A stretch of DNA of 64,000 nt from Gammaproteobacteria bacterium (GTDB lineage: Bacteria; Pseudomonadota; Gammaproteobacteria; Nevskiales; Nevskiaceae): NCBI GenBank assembly GCA_026398875.1, contig JAPLSB010000019.1, forward strand, positions 186,001-250,000. Reading direction: 5' to 3'. A program made the position numbers and the translations under genes. Shown here piece after piece: positions 7,627 through 16,348 of this stretch. Each line of letters starts with the position of its first letter. The stretch's first letter is position 1. The notes under the pieces were generated by a model, which was given only the letters and a program-made list of their open reading frames with translations, ran no database searches and was not told the DNA's origin.

Positions 7627-8694
7627 ATGAACCCCGCACAGCGCCTGCATGCCCTTGGCCAGAGCCTCTGGCTGGACAACATCACCCGGACGATGGTCGC
7701 CGACGGCACCCTCGCCCGCTATATCGACAGCCTCGCCGTCACCGGCCTGACCTCGAACCCGACGATCTTCGAACAGGCGATCGCGAAGGGCAGCGCCTAC
7801 GACACGGCCATCAAGACCAAGGCGGCCACCGGCCTTGCGCACGAAGCGCTGTTCTTCGACCTGGCGATCGAGGATCTGAGTGCGGCAGCGGCGCTGTTCC
7901 GGCCCGAGTTCGAGCGCACCAAGGGCGTCGACGGCTGGGTGTCGCTGGAGGTTTCGCCGCTGCTGGCCGATGACGCCGCCGGCACCGTCCAGGCTGCGAT
8001 CGCGCTGCACGCCAAGGCCGCGCAGCCGAACCTGTACATCAAGATTCCGGGCACGCCCGCCGGCCTGCAGGCGATCGAGGATGCGATTGCCGCCGGCGTT
8101 CCCGTCAACGTCACGCTGCTGTTCTCGGCCGATCAGTACGCCGCTGCTGCCGAGGCCTGGCTGCGCGGCGTCGAACGGCGTCTGGCTGCCGGGCTCGACG
8201 GCAATGTCTCGTCGGTGGCCTCGGTGTTCGTCAGCCGCTGGGATGGCGCGGCGAAAGACGCGCTGCCGGCTGCGCTGCAGAACCAACTGGGTCTGGCGAT
8301 GATGGGCCGCTGCCACCGCGTGTACCGCGAACTGCTGGCCTCGCCGCGCTGGCAGAAAGTGCTCGCCGCCGGTGTCGCGCCGCAGCGCCTGCTGTTCGCC
8401 AGCACCAGCACCAAAGACCCGTCGCTGCCCGACGGCTACTACGTCGATGCGCTGGCGGCCGCCGACACCGTCAACACCATTCCCGAGAAGACCCTGCTGG
8501 CCTATGGCGAGCGCGGCAATCCGGGTGCGGTGCTGGCTAACGACGGCGGCAACGCCGAAGCGGTGCTGGCTTCGATCGCTGCCGCCGGCGTCGACATCGA
8601 CGCTTTGGCCGTGAAGCTGCAACGCGACGGTGCAGCGTCGTTCGTCAAGAGCTGGCAGGAACTGATCGGCTGCATCGCTGCCAAGGCCGCATGA
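7627..8694 (+). CDS. tal: Transaldolase
   Basis: Transfers a dihydroxyacetone unit between sedoheptulose 7-phosphate and glyceraldehyde 3-phosphate in the non-oxidative pentose phosphate pathway. The 355-residue product belongs to the longer transaldolase subfamily common in cyanobacteria and actinobacteria. It has LWLDNITR at the start, TGLTSNPTIFEQAI, and the Schiff-base lysine in NLYIKIPGT (Lys139). VNVTLLFSADQY and ASTSTKDPSLPDGYYVD are further family signatures. It is a single gene between tetR and the convergent pilZ operon, with a possible -10 (TAGAAT) about 50 bases upstream. Confidence 0.93.
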   Translation: MNPAQRLHALGQSLWLDNITRTMVADGTLARYIDSLAVTGLTSNPTIFEQAIAKGSAYDTAIKTKAATGLAHEALFFDLAIEDLSAAAALFRPEFERTKGVDGWVSLEVSPLLADDAAGTVQAAIALHAKAAQPNLYIKIPGTPAGLQAIEDAIAAGVPVNVTLLFSADQYAAAAEAWLRGVERRLAAGLDGNVSSVASVFVSRWDGAAKDALPAALQNQLGLAMMGRCHRVYRELLASPRWQKVLAAGVAPQRLLFASTSTKDPSLPDGYYVDALAAADTVNTIPEKTLLAYGERGNPGAVLANDGGNAEAVLASIAAAGVDIDALAVKLQRDGAASFVKSWQELIGCIAAKAA

Positions 8695-8718
8695 GCCAGG
8701 CTGTCGCCACCTGCACGA

Positions 8719-9081
8719 CTACATCGTGTGCGTGGCGCGCTCGGCGTTGATGCCGGCCAGGTAGGACTCGATCTTGCGCTGGGTGTCGCCGTTGTCCTGC
8801 ATGCTGAACTGCACGCCGATGCCCTGCTGACGCTTGCCCTGGGCATTGCGCGGCGTCAGCCAGACGATCTTGCCGGCAACCGGGATTCGCTCCGGATCTT
8901 CCATCAAGGTCAGCAGGATGAACACCTCGTCGCCAAGCCGGTATTCCTTGTTCGTCGGGATGAACAGGCCGCCGTTCTTGATGAACGGCATGTACGAGGC
9001 GTACAGCGCGTTCTTGTCCTTGATCGCCAAGGTCAGGATGCCGGGCGAGGCCGGGCCGCTGCGGGGTGGAGGTGTGCTCAT
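8719..9081 (-). CDS. pilZ: Type IV pilus assembly protein PilZ
   Basis: A 120-residue single-domain PilZ protein of the type needed for type IV pilus biogenesis. The core (GILTLAIKDKNALYASYMPF, GGLFIPTNKEYRLGDEVFI, VAGKIVWLTP, GIGVQF) closely follows the pseudomonad and xanthomonad PilZ proteins, which lack the arginine motif used to bind cyclic di-GMP. That motif is also absent here, so it probably acts through protein partners such as PilB or FimX-type proteins. It overlaps holB by four bases (ATGA) and is the last gene of the operon, as in many gammaproteobacteria. Confidence 0.9.
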   Translation of the reverse strand: MSTPPPRSGPASPGILTLAIKDKNALYASYMPFIKNGGLFIPTNKEYRLGDEVFILLTLMEDPERIPVAGKIVWLTPRNAQGKRQQGIGVQFSMQDNGDTQRKIESYLAGINAERATHTM

Positions 9082-10076
9082 GACTGATTCTGGGCAGCGC
9101 GCCCGGCCCGCGCAAGCAAGGCCAGCCAGCCGATCAGCAGCGACTCGACCAGCAGCTTCTTGTCAGCTGCACCATGGACTTTCGGCAGCGTGGCCTGCAC
9201 CTCGGCGATGTAGCGGTCGAGCAGATCGGCAGGCAGGCGCTGCGCGAGGCTGACCAGCGTCACATCGTGCTCCGGCATGGGTGCGATCCGCATGTGCAGC
9301 AGCCGGTTGTTCCAGCCGTACAGCCACTGCAGCCAGCCGACCGGATCGGCTTCGTTGATCGCGGCCGCCAGCACGGCCGGCTCAGCGCGGCCCGAAGCCA
9401 GATCCAGCAGCCCGCGCGACCAGTCGCTGCGCTGCGCGAGCCCGGCTCCTTCGAGCAGTTCGACCGCTTTCAGCGGCGCGCCGAACGCATGATCGAGTAC
9501 GGCACTGAGCGTGGCATCGTCGTGCTTGCCACCCGCCGTCTTGCGCAGCCAGTCGAGTGCGACATCGCGGCTCGGTGCCGGCAGCCGGATACGCTGGCAG
9601 CGGCTGCGCAAGGTGGCGGCCAGCGCCTGCGGGCGGGCACTGATCAGCATCAGGTGGCTGCCCGGCGTCGGTTCCTCGATGGTCTTCAGCAGCGCGTTGA
9701 CGCCATTGACGTTCAGCGCATCGGCTGGCTCGATGATCGCGACCTTCGCGCGGCCGTCGTACTGGGTCATCGTCAGCTTTTCGCTGAGCAGCCGGACCTG
9801 GTCGATCGAGATGTCGCGCTTGCCTTCTTCGACCTGCACCGGGAAGTAGCCGGAGTGCGCACCGCTGGCAACCTGCAGGCAGTCCGCGCACTGGCCGCAG
9901 GCGGTGCCATCGCCAGCCAGCTGGCGGCACCACAGCGCAGCGGTGACGCAGCCGGCGAAGTGCCGCTTGCCGGCGCCGTCCGGCCCGGCCAGCAGCAGCG
10001 CATGGCCCAGCCGCTGCTCGCGGATCGAACCGGCCACCGTGGCCCAGACCTCGCGCTGCCACGGCAAGGGCTTCAT
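9078..10076 (-). CDS. holB: DNA polymerase III subunit delta prime
   Basis: A 332-residue subunit of the clamp-loader complex, which opens the beta clamp and loads it on DNA. It has the AAA+ fold of DnaX relatives with a degenerate P-loop (LLAGPDGAGKRHFA), a zinc-binding cysteine set (CGQCADCLQ with an upstream Cys), and the SRC-type motif in ATLRSRCQRI. HolB is expected to be ATPase-inactive. It overlaps both neighbours, tmk and pilZ, by four bases, showing translational coupling within the operon. Confidence 0.93.
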   Translation of the reverse strand: MKPLPWQREVWATVAGSIREQRLGHALLLAGPDGAGKRHFAGCVTAALWCRQLAGDGTACGQCADCLQVASGAHSGYFPVQVEEGKRDISIDQVRLLSEKLTMTQYDGRAKVAIIEPADALNVNGVNALLKTIEEPTPGSHLMLISARPQALAATLRSRCQRIRLPAPSRDVALDWLRKTAGGKHDDATLSAVLDHAFGAPLKAVELLEGAGLAQRSDWSRGLLDLASGRAEPAVLAAAINEADPVGWLQWLYGWNNRLLHMRIAPMPEHDVTLVSLAQRLPADLLDRYIAEVQATLPKVHGAADKKLLVESLLIGWLALLARAGRAAQNQS

Positions 10077-10693
10077 CGCAACGCCTCGACGATGGCGACC
10101 AGCTCGGCCGCGACGGCATCGACATCGCGCGCAGCATCGATCACCACATAGCGTTCCGGCGCCGCCGCTGCGCGCGCCAGATACGCCGCGCGCACGCGCT
10201 GCATGAAAGCGATCGATTCGGCATCGAAGCGATTGTTGTCGCCGCGTTCGGCGATCCGCTGCATACCGAGTTCAGGGGCGACATCAAGCACCAGCACGCG
10301 GTCCGGCCGCAGGTCGCCAAGCACGAGCTGCTCCAGCAGCGCGACAGGCGCAGCACCCAGCCCGCGGCCCGCGCCCTGATAGGCATAGCTGGCGTCGACG
10401 AAGCGGTCGCAGATGACGTCGATTCCTGCTTCCAGCGCCGGCCGGATCGTCGCGTGCACATGGGCGGCGCGCGCCGCGAAGATCAGCAGCAATTCGGTAG
10501 TCGCATCGACCCCTTCCGGCCAGGCCCCGAGTACCAGCGCGCGAATCGCCTCGGCCAGCGGCGAGCCGCCGGGTTCACGGGTCAGCAGCACGCGCCGACC
10601 GGCGCCTTCAAGATGGGCGCGCAGCCGCCGCGCCTGGGTCGACTTGCCGCCGCCCTCGCCGCCTTCCAGCACGATGAATCGGCCACGCGTCAT
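10073..10693 (-). CDS. tmk: Thymidylate kinase
   Basis: Phosphorylates dTMP to dTDP in the dTTP pathway. The 206-residue protein has the P-loop near its start (LEGGEGGGKSTQARRL), the DR motif in ICDRFVDASYAYQGAGRG, and LDVAPELGMQRI. Its start overlaps the end of mltG and its end overlaps the start of holB, each by four bases. The mltG-tmk-holB-pilZ order is conserved in gammaproteobacteria. Confidence 0.93.
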   Translation of the reverse strand: MTRGRFIVLEGGEGGGKSTQARRLRAHLEGAGRRVLLTREPGGSPLAEAIRALVLGAWPEGVDATTELLLIFAARAAHVHATIRPALEAGIDVICDRFVDASYAYQGAGRGLGAAPVALLEQLVLGDLRPDRVLVLDVAPELGMQRIAERGDNNRFDAESIAFMQRVRAAYLARAAAAPERYVVIDAARDVDAVAAELVAIVEALR

Positions 10694-11745
10694 TTCGGTT
10701 CTCCGCCGTGCAGCTGATAGCGCCTGACGGCGAGATTGTGCTCGGCCAGCGTCGCCGAGAAGTGATGCGTGCCATCGCCCTTGGCGACGAAGTACAGCGC
10801 ATCGCCTTCGGCCGGATGCAGCGCAGCGTGGATCGCTTCGCGGCCCGGCAGGCAGATCGGCGTTGGCGGCAGGCCGTCGCGCGTGTAGGTGTTGTACGGC
10901 GTGTCGGCCAGCAGGTCGCGGCTGCGGATGTTGCCGTCATAGGCATCGCCGATGCCGTAGATCACCGTCGGGTCGGTCTGCAGGCGCATGCCGAGCTGCA
11001 GGCGGCGAACGAACACGCCGGCAATCTGCGGACGCTCGGCGGCGACACCGGTTTCCTTCTCGATGATCGACGCCATCGTCAGCGCCTGCTCGGGTGCGTC
11101 GTACGGAAGATTCGGCGCCCGCTGCGCCCACTCCTCGGCCAGCACCCGGTCCTGGGCCGCCAGCGCGTTGCGCAGGAAAGCGACATCGCTCATGCCGCGG
11201 GTGTAGCGGTAGGTGTCCGGGAACAGACGGCCTTCGGGTGGCTGGCCGGGACGGCCGAGGGCCGCCATCAGGGCGGCCGCATCGAGGTTCTCCGGCAGCG
11301 TGTGCTTGAGCGTCGGTGCTGCCCGCACCAGCTTCACGGCATCGGCGAAGCGCCAACCTTCGATCAGCTGCAGCGCCTGCAGCACGGTCTTGCCGGATAC
11401 CCAGAGCGCCAGCAGTTCGCGTGGCTTCAACCCCGGTTCGAGCCGGTACTCGCCGGCCTTGATCGCCCCGGCCGTGCCTTCGATGCGCGCCAGAACGCCG
11501 AGGTAGTGAGACTGTCGCGCGCTGGCGAACAGGCCACGCGCACGGGCGGCGACCAGCACCTTCGGCAGGCTGCTGCCCGGCGCAATGTCGAAGACCGTCG
11601 GCTCCGCGATCGCCAGCGGGCTCGCCAGCTCGCGCTTGACGTCGAGCACCAGCGCGACCGCCAGCAGCACGGCCAGCAAGATCAGCCGGATCACCACGCC
11701 AAGCCGGCGCGGCCTGTTGCCTGTCTTTGCTGGGGTGCGGCTCAT
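10690..11745 (-). CDS. mltG: Endolytic murein transglycosylase MltG
   Basis: Cleaves nascent peptidoglycan strands within the chain and is thought to release them from synthesis complexes at the inner membrane. The 351-residue product has one N-terminal transmembrane helix (about residues 15-35) and a periplasmic YceG domain. The catalytic glutamate lies in MASIIEKETGVAAERPQIAG, and the C terminus has TYTRDGLPPTPICLPG. It starts six bases after pabC, the usual neighbour. Length and motifs are normal. Confidence 0.93.
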   Translation of the reverse strand: MSRTPAKTGNRPRRLGVVIRLILLAVLLAVALVLDVKRELASPLAIAEPTVFDIAPGSSLPKVLVAARARGLFASARQSHYLGVLARIEGTAGAIKAGEYRLEPGLKPRELLALWVSGKTVLQALQLIEGWRFADAVKLVRAAPTLKHTLPENLDAAALMAALGRPGQPPEGRLFPDTYRYTRGMSDVAFLRNALAAQDRVLAEEWAQRAPNLPYDAPEQALTMASIIEKETGVAAERPQIAGVFVRRLQLGMRLQTDPTVIYGIGDAYDGNIRSRDLLADTPYNTYTRDGLPPTPICLPGREAIHAALHPAEGDALYFVAKGDGTHHFSATLAEHNLAVRRYQLHGGEPK

Positions 11746-11751
11746 CGGGCG

Positions 11752-12594
11752 TTATCGGACGGTCAGCGGGACAACGTTGGAAGGATGGCCAAGCAGGGCC
11801 TGCAGTCGGCGCGTGATCGGCCGAGCGCCCTGATAGCAGTGGCTGTCGATGGCGCGCAACGGCCAGATGCCGATCAGGCTGCCGGTCAGGAAGGCTTCGT
11901 CGGCGGCCATCAAGGCTGACCACGGCTGGCTGCCCATCCGGCATTCGATCCCGGCCGCCTCGGCCAGTGCCAGCACCCGGCTGCGGGTGACACCGGCGAC
12001 CCCGCAGCGATCGAGTGAAGGCGTATGCAGCACCGCGTTGCGCACCCAGAACAGGTTGGCGCGGGTCGCGCAGACCGGCTGGCCGCGATCATCACCAAGC
12101 ACCGCTTCATCGATGCCGTTCGGCCAGTCGCGGCTGGCCAGCACCTGCTCGAGCCGGTTCAGGTGCTTGATGCCGGCCAGCAGCGGCTGTGCGGCCATGG
12201 TCACCGGCGAACGGATCGCCGCGATACCCTCGACCGCCGGCGCCGATCCGGCAGCCGGTGGCGGATGGATGATCATCAGCCGGTCGGCCTCCGCCGTCAG
12301 CGGCTTGTAGCCGCGCTGGTGGCCGGCGCGTGCCAGCAGCAGCTTGATGGTGGCGTCCCCAAAAGCAGCAACACTGGCGAGATCCGCTTGCAGCCGATCC
12401 AGCGCTGGCGCTTGCAGCCCGAGCGCTGCGGCATCGGCAACCAGCTTGGCCAGCTGGGCCTCCGCCGCGATCACCGCGCCGTCCAGCATCAGCATCGTGC
12501 GGAACACGCCGTCGCCGTATTGCAGGCCGCGGCTCAAGGCCGGGATCTGCGCAACTGGCTCGCCGTTCCAGAAGATCGCGAGGGCTTCGCTCAT
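11752..12594 (-). CDS. pabC: Aminodeoxychorismate lyase
   Basis: A PLP enzyme of fold type IV that splits 4-amino-4-deoxychorismate into p-aminobenzoate and pyruvate for folate synthesis. The 280-residue product has the PLP lysine in GIKHLNRLEQVLASRDW and the family signature LSRGLQYGDGVFRTMLM near the N terminus. ATRANLFWV is also typical. It overlaps pabB by four bases (ATGA), so the two steps of p-aminobenzoate synthesis are translationally coupled. Confidence 0.92.
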   Translation of the reverse strand: MSEALAIFWNGEPVAQIPALSRGLQYGDGVFRTMLMLDGAVIAAEAQLAKLVADAAALGLQAPALDRLQADLASVAAFGDATIKLLLARAGHQRGYKPLTAEADRLMIIHPPPAAGSAPAVEGIAAIRSPVTMAAQPLLAGIKHLNRLEQVLASRDWPNGIDEAVLGDDRGQPVCATRANLFWVRNAVLHTPSLDRCGVAGVTRSRVLALAEAAGIECRMGSQPWSALMAADEAFLTGSLIGIWPLRAIDSHCYQGARPITRRLQALLGHPSNVVPLTVR

Positions 12595-13901
12595 GCAACC
12601 GCGCCCAGCGCCAGCAGCAGTCCGCGCGCCTTGGCACGGGTTTCCGCCAGTTCGGCATGCGGCCGGGAATCGGCCACGATGCCCGCCCCGGCGCGGAAAC
12701 TGACCGTGTTGCCTTCGCAGACCAGCGTGCGAATCAGGATGTTGGTGTCGAGCCGGCCGCAGCGCGACAGATAACCCATCGCGCCGGTGTATGGCCCGCG
12801 GCCGACGCCTTCGAGCTCGGCGATGATTTCCATCGCCCGCACCTTCGGCGCGCCGGTGATCGTGCCGCCCGGAAACACCGCACGCAGCGCCGCACCCGGA
12901 CCAACGCCGTCGCGCAGGCGTGCGCGGACGTTCGACACGATGTGGTGCACGTGGGCGTAGCTTTCGATGGTCATCAGCTCGCTGACCTCGACACTGCCGG
13001 GGACGGCGATGCGACCGAGATCGTTGCGCTCGAGGTCGATCAGCATCACATGCTCGGCACGTTCCTTCAGGCTGGCGATCAAGCGCTCGCGATCGCGCTC
13101 GTCGTCGGCGCGATCCCGGGCATGGGTGCCGGCAATCGGTCGGGTCTGGGCGATGCCGTCGGCAACCTCGATCAATCGCTCTGGCGACGAACTGAGCACG
13201 GTACTGCCGCCCCAGGACGCCAAGCCTGCGAACGGCGCCGGATTCGCCTTGCGCAACTGCTCGTACAGCGCCACGGCGTCGACCGGCTGCGCGTACCGCG
13301 CCTGCCAGCGCCGCGACAGGTTGGCCTGGAACACGTCGCCGGCCTGCAGATAGTCGAGCACGCGCTCGACACCGGTGAGAAAGCGCGGCTCATCGTCCTC
13401 ACAGAGTTCGACCGGCGGCGGCTGTGCGGGCATCGACGGACACACCGCCGACGCAGCGCTGTCCTGTGCAAGCTGCGCCAGCAATGCTTCGGAGGATTCG
13501 CTGATCGCGGTCACCGCGCCAAGCAAGCGATCGACAATCACGGCTGCGGAACAACGCACCGCAAGTGCATCCGGCAGCGCGTACGGAGATGCCGGCAGGC
13601 GCAAGCGCGGTTCAGCCCAGCGTGCGGCTTCGTAGCCGAGCAGCAGGAACCAGCCTCCGGCAAATGGAAACTCGCTGGACGCCAGCCGAGGCAACTGGGC
13701 CGCCGCCTGGTCCAGACGTTCGAAGAAATCGGCGTCCCCGGCACGCGCTTCGATAGCGCTTTCCGGCCCCGCGAACAGGATGTCGTAGCGGCCGGCCTGC
13801 GGATGCGCCGCCACCGACTGCAGCAGGAACGGGTACCGCGACGGGAACCGGCGGTGCATCGCCAGCAGATCAACCGTTGCTGGCAGTGCAAGTTGAAGCA
13901 T
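12591..13901 (-). CDS. pabB: Aminodeoxychorismate synthase component I
   Basis: With a glutaminase subunit (PabA, not in this window) it converts chorismate to aminodeoxychorismate. The 436-residue product has the chorismate-binding fold with DVFQANLSRRW, EHVMLIDLERNDLGR, FPGGTITGAPKVRAMEII and GYLSRCGRLDTNILIRT. The motif that is PIKGT in E. coli PabB, whose lysine forms a covalent intermediate, reads PIAGT here, as in anthranilate synthase TrpE. Location directly before pabC in the fab operon argues strongly for PabB. The change suggests the non-covalent mechanism. Confidence 0.88.
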   Translation of the reverse strand: MLQLALPATVDLLAMHRRFPSRYPFLLQSVAAHPQAGRYDILFAGPESAIEARAGDADFFERLDQAAAQLPRLASSEFPFAGGWFLLLGYEAARWAEPRLRLPASPYALPDALAVRCSAAVIVDRLLGAVTAISESSEALLAQLAQDSAASAVCPSMPAQPPPVELCEDDEPRFLTGVERVLDYLQAGDVFQANLSRRWQARYAQPVDAVALYEQLRKANPAPFAGLASWGGSTVLSSSPERLIEVADGIAQTRPIAGTHARDRADDERDRERLIASLKERAEHVMLIDLERNDLGRIAVPGSVEVSELMTIESYAHVHHIVSNVRARLRDGVGPGAALRAVFPGGTITGAPKVRAMEIIAELEGVGRGPYTGAMGYLSRCGRLDTNILIRTLVCEGNTVSFRAGAGIVADSRPHAELAETRAKARGLLLALGAVA

Positions 13902-13945
13902 CGGAATTCCGGTAGGGCACCGCGCCGGCCGTTGCCGGCAGCACG

Positions 13946-15187
13946 TCAGATGCGGCGAAACACCACGGTGCCGTTGGTGCCGCCAAAACCGAAGGAATTC
14001 GACATCGCGATGTCGATCCGGCGTTCCCGAGGCGCGTTGGCGCAGTAATCGAGATCGCAGCCTTCGTCCGGATTTTCCAGGTTGATCGTCGGCGGCGCGA
14101 CGTTGTCGCGAATCGCCAGCACCGAAAAGATCGCCTCGATGCCACCGGCCGCGCCGAGCAGGTGCCCGGTCATCGACTTGGTGCCGCTGATCGCAACCTT
14201 GTAGGCATGCTCGCCGAGCGCTGCCTTGATCGCATCGCTTTCGGCCACGTCGCCCAACGGCGTCGACGTCGCGTGTGCGTTGACGTGATCGACGTCGCTC
14301 GGATTGATGCCGGCATCGCGCATGGCATTGACCATGCAGCGCGCCACATGCGGCGCACCCGGAACCGGCTGGGTGATATGGAAGGCGTCACTGGTCATGC
14401 CGAAGCCGATCAGTTCCGCATAGATCTTGGCGCCACGCGCCTTGGCATGCTCGTAGTCCTCAAGAACGAGGACGCCCGCGCCATCACCGAGCACGAAACC
14501 ATCACGGTCACGATCCCAGGGACGGCTGGCGGTAGTCGGAGACTCATTGCGGGTTGAAAGCGCCCGCGATGCACAGAAACCGGCAACCCCCGCCGGCGCG
14601 GATCCGGCTTCGGCACCACCGGCAATGACCACATCGGCATCACCGTACGAAATCATCCGGTGTGCCATGCCGATCGAGTGCGAGCCGGTCGTGCACGCCG
14701 ACACGATGCCGAAGCTCGGACCATTGAGCCCAAGCTCGATCGAGATCGCGCCGGACACCATGTTGATGATGCAGCCGGCCACGAAGAACGGCGACACCTT
14801 CTTCACGCCCCCCGGGCCGTTGAGAAGGGTGCACTGCTCCTCGATCGTGCCGATGCCGCCGATCCCGGAACCCACGATCACCGCGATTCGCTCGCGGTTC
14901 GCGTCGGTGATGTCCAGCCCGGAATCGATGACCGCCATCTTCGCGGCGCCAAGGCCGTAATGGATGAAGGGGTCGTTGCGGCGTGCTTCCTTGGGCCCCA
15001 TCCACTTCAGCGTGTCGAAGCCTTCAACCAGCCCGGCGAACCGCGTCGGGTAGCTGGAGCAATCGTAGGCTGTGATGGGCTTGATGCCGCTACGGCCTGC
15101 AAGGACGTTGGTCCAGGCCGTTTCGACATCCGATCCGACCGGCGAAACCATACCGAGGCCGGTAACGACCACTCGACGTCGCGTCAT
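13946..15187 (-). CDS. fabF: Beta-ketoacyl-ACP synthase II
   Basis: Condenses malonyl-ACP with acyl-ACP in fatty acid elongation. The 413-residue enzyme has the Cys-His-His triad: nucleophile Cys165 in VSACTTGSH, His in NAHATSTPLGD, and His in MTGHLLGAAG. The N terminus RRVVVTGLGMVSPVG and the C-terminal NSFGFGGTNGT are typical. It follows acpP by 48 bases and precedes pabB by 44, in the conserved acpP-fabF-pab order. Confidence 0.95.
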   Translation of the reverse strand: MTRRRVVVTGLGMVSPVGSDVETAWTNVLAGRSGIKPITAYDCSSYPTRFAGLVEGFDTLKWMGPKEARRNDPFIHYGLGAAKMAVIDSGLDITDANRERIAVIVGSGIGGIGTIEEQCTLLNGPGGVKKVSPFFVAGCIINMVSGAISIELGLNGPSFGIVSACTTGSHSIGMAHRMISYGDADVVIAGGAEAGSAPAGVAGFCASRALSTRNESPTTASRPWDRDRDGFVLGDGAGVLVLEDYEHAKARGAKIYAELIGFGMTSDAFHITQPVPGAPHVARCMVNAMRDAGINPSDVDHVNAHATSTPLGDVAESDAIKAALGEHAYKVAISGTKSMTGHLLGAAGGIEAIFSVLAIRDNVAPPTINLENPDEGCDLDYCANAPRERRIDIAMSNSFGFGGTNGTVVFRRI

Positions 15188-15235
15188 GAGCCGTAAGGCG
15201 AATGAAAGTGGGAAGGGGCGCTGCGAGGGGTCCGA

Positions 15236-15481
15236 TCAGGACGCCTGATTGGTGTGCGACTTGATGTAGCTGAGGACGTCGCGGAAGGTCACGATCTTTT
15301 CGGCTTCCTCGTCCGGGATATCGATCTCGAATTCTTCTTCGAGCGCCATCACCAGTTCCACGGTATCCAGCGAGTCGGCGCCGAGATCTTCGACGAACGA
15401 GGCTTCGGGCGTGATCTGGTCTTCAGCCACGGAAAGCTGTTCGGCAATGATCTTTTTGACTTTTTCTTCAAGACTGCTCAT
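15236..15481 (-). CDS. acpP: Acyl carrier protein
   Basis: The 81-residue carrier of growing acyl chains. Ser37 in [10 protein letters not shown] is the phosphopantetheine attachment site, and the acidic helix around it is standard. The ATG at 15481 is chosen over one nine codons earlier because GGGAG lies just upstream and the product then begins [12 protein letters not shown], like other ACPs. The 108-base gap after fabG, the largest in the operon core, is enough for an extra promoter, consistent with the high ACP demand seen in other bacteria. Confidence 0.96.
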   Translation of the reverse strand: MSSLEEKVKKIIAEQLSVAEDQITPEASFVEDLGADSLDTVELVMALEEEFEIDIPDEEAEKIVTFRDVLSYIKSHTNQAS

Positions 15482-15589
15482 CGGGACTCCCTCGGAGTTA
15501 TGGGGCAAAAGCGGGGCTAGTGTAAGAGATTCAAGCGCGCTGCTGGCAACAACCTGCCGCGCTCATCGGGCAAGCTCGTCTAAACGTTT

Positions 15590-16348
15590 TCAAATCATGT
15601 ACATGCCGCCGTTCACGTGCAGGGTTTCGCCGGTCACGTAAGCGGCGTCTGCAGAGGCCAGAAACGCGACCGCTGCAGCGATGTCATCGACCGCGCCGAG
15701 CCGCTTGATCGCGACCTGCTCGATCAGCGCGGCGCGCTGCTCATCCTTCAGACCCTTGGTCATGTCGGTATCGATGAAACCCGGCGCGACGACGTTCACC
15801 GTGACTCCGCGCGAGCCGATCTCGCGCGCCAGCGACTTCGAGAAGCCGATCAGGCCGGCCTTGGCGGCGGCGTAGTTGGTCTGCCCGCCGTTGCCCATCG
15901 TGCCGACCACCGAGCCGATCGAGATGATGCGGCCACTGCGGGCTTTCATCATGCCGGGCACCACGGCGCGCGACAGACGGAACACGCTCGACAGATCGGT
16001 TTCGATGACATCCGCCCAGTCCGCGTCCTTCATCCGCAGCAGCAAGGTGTCGCGGGTGACGCCAGCGTTGTTGACCAAGATGCCGATCGGGCCGAACTCC
16101 TTGCCGATGCTGGCGACCAGCGCGTCGACGGCGGCCGGATCGCGGACATCGAGCACGCGCCCGGTGCCGCCGCTGGCTGCCAGGTAATCGCTGATCTGCG
16201 CTGCGCCGCTGTCGCTGGTGGCGGTGCCGATGACTTTCACGCCTTCACGCGCCAGCCGCTCGGCGATTCCACGGCCAATGCCTCGGGTGGCGCCGGTGAC
16301 CAATGCGACGGCCCCTGCCGCGAATCGGCCTTGGGTTGCTGTGCTCAT
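15590..16348 (-). CDS. fabG: 3-oxoacyl-ACP reductase
   Basis: NADPH-dependent reductase of the fatty acid elongation cycle, of the short-chain dehydrogenase family. The 252-residue product has the cofactor motif TGATRGIG, the NNAG motif (VNNAGVTRDTLLLRM), and the catalytic Tyr and Lys in YAAAKAG. The ATG at 16348 overlaps the fabD stop by four bases. An upstream in-frame start would run far into fabD and add non-homologous residues. Confidence 0.95.
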   Translation of the reverse strand: MSTATQGRFAAGAVALVTGATRGIGRGIAERLAREGVKVIGTATSDSGAAQISDYLAASGGTGRVLDVRDPAAVDALVASIGKEFGPIGILVNNAGVTRDTLLLRMKDADWADVIETDLSSVFRLSRAVVPGMMKARSGRIISIGSVVGTMGNGGQTNYAAAKAGLIGFSKSLAREIGSRGVTVNVVAPGFIDTDMTKGLKDEQRAALIEQVAIKRLGAVDDIAAAVAFLASADAAYVTGETLHVNGGMYMI

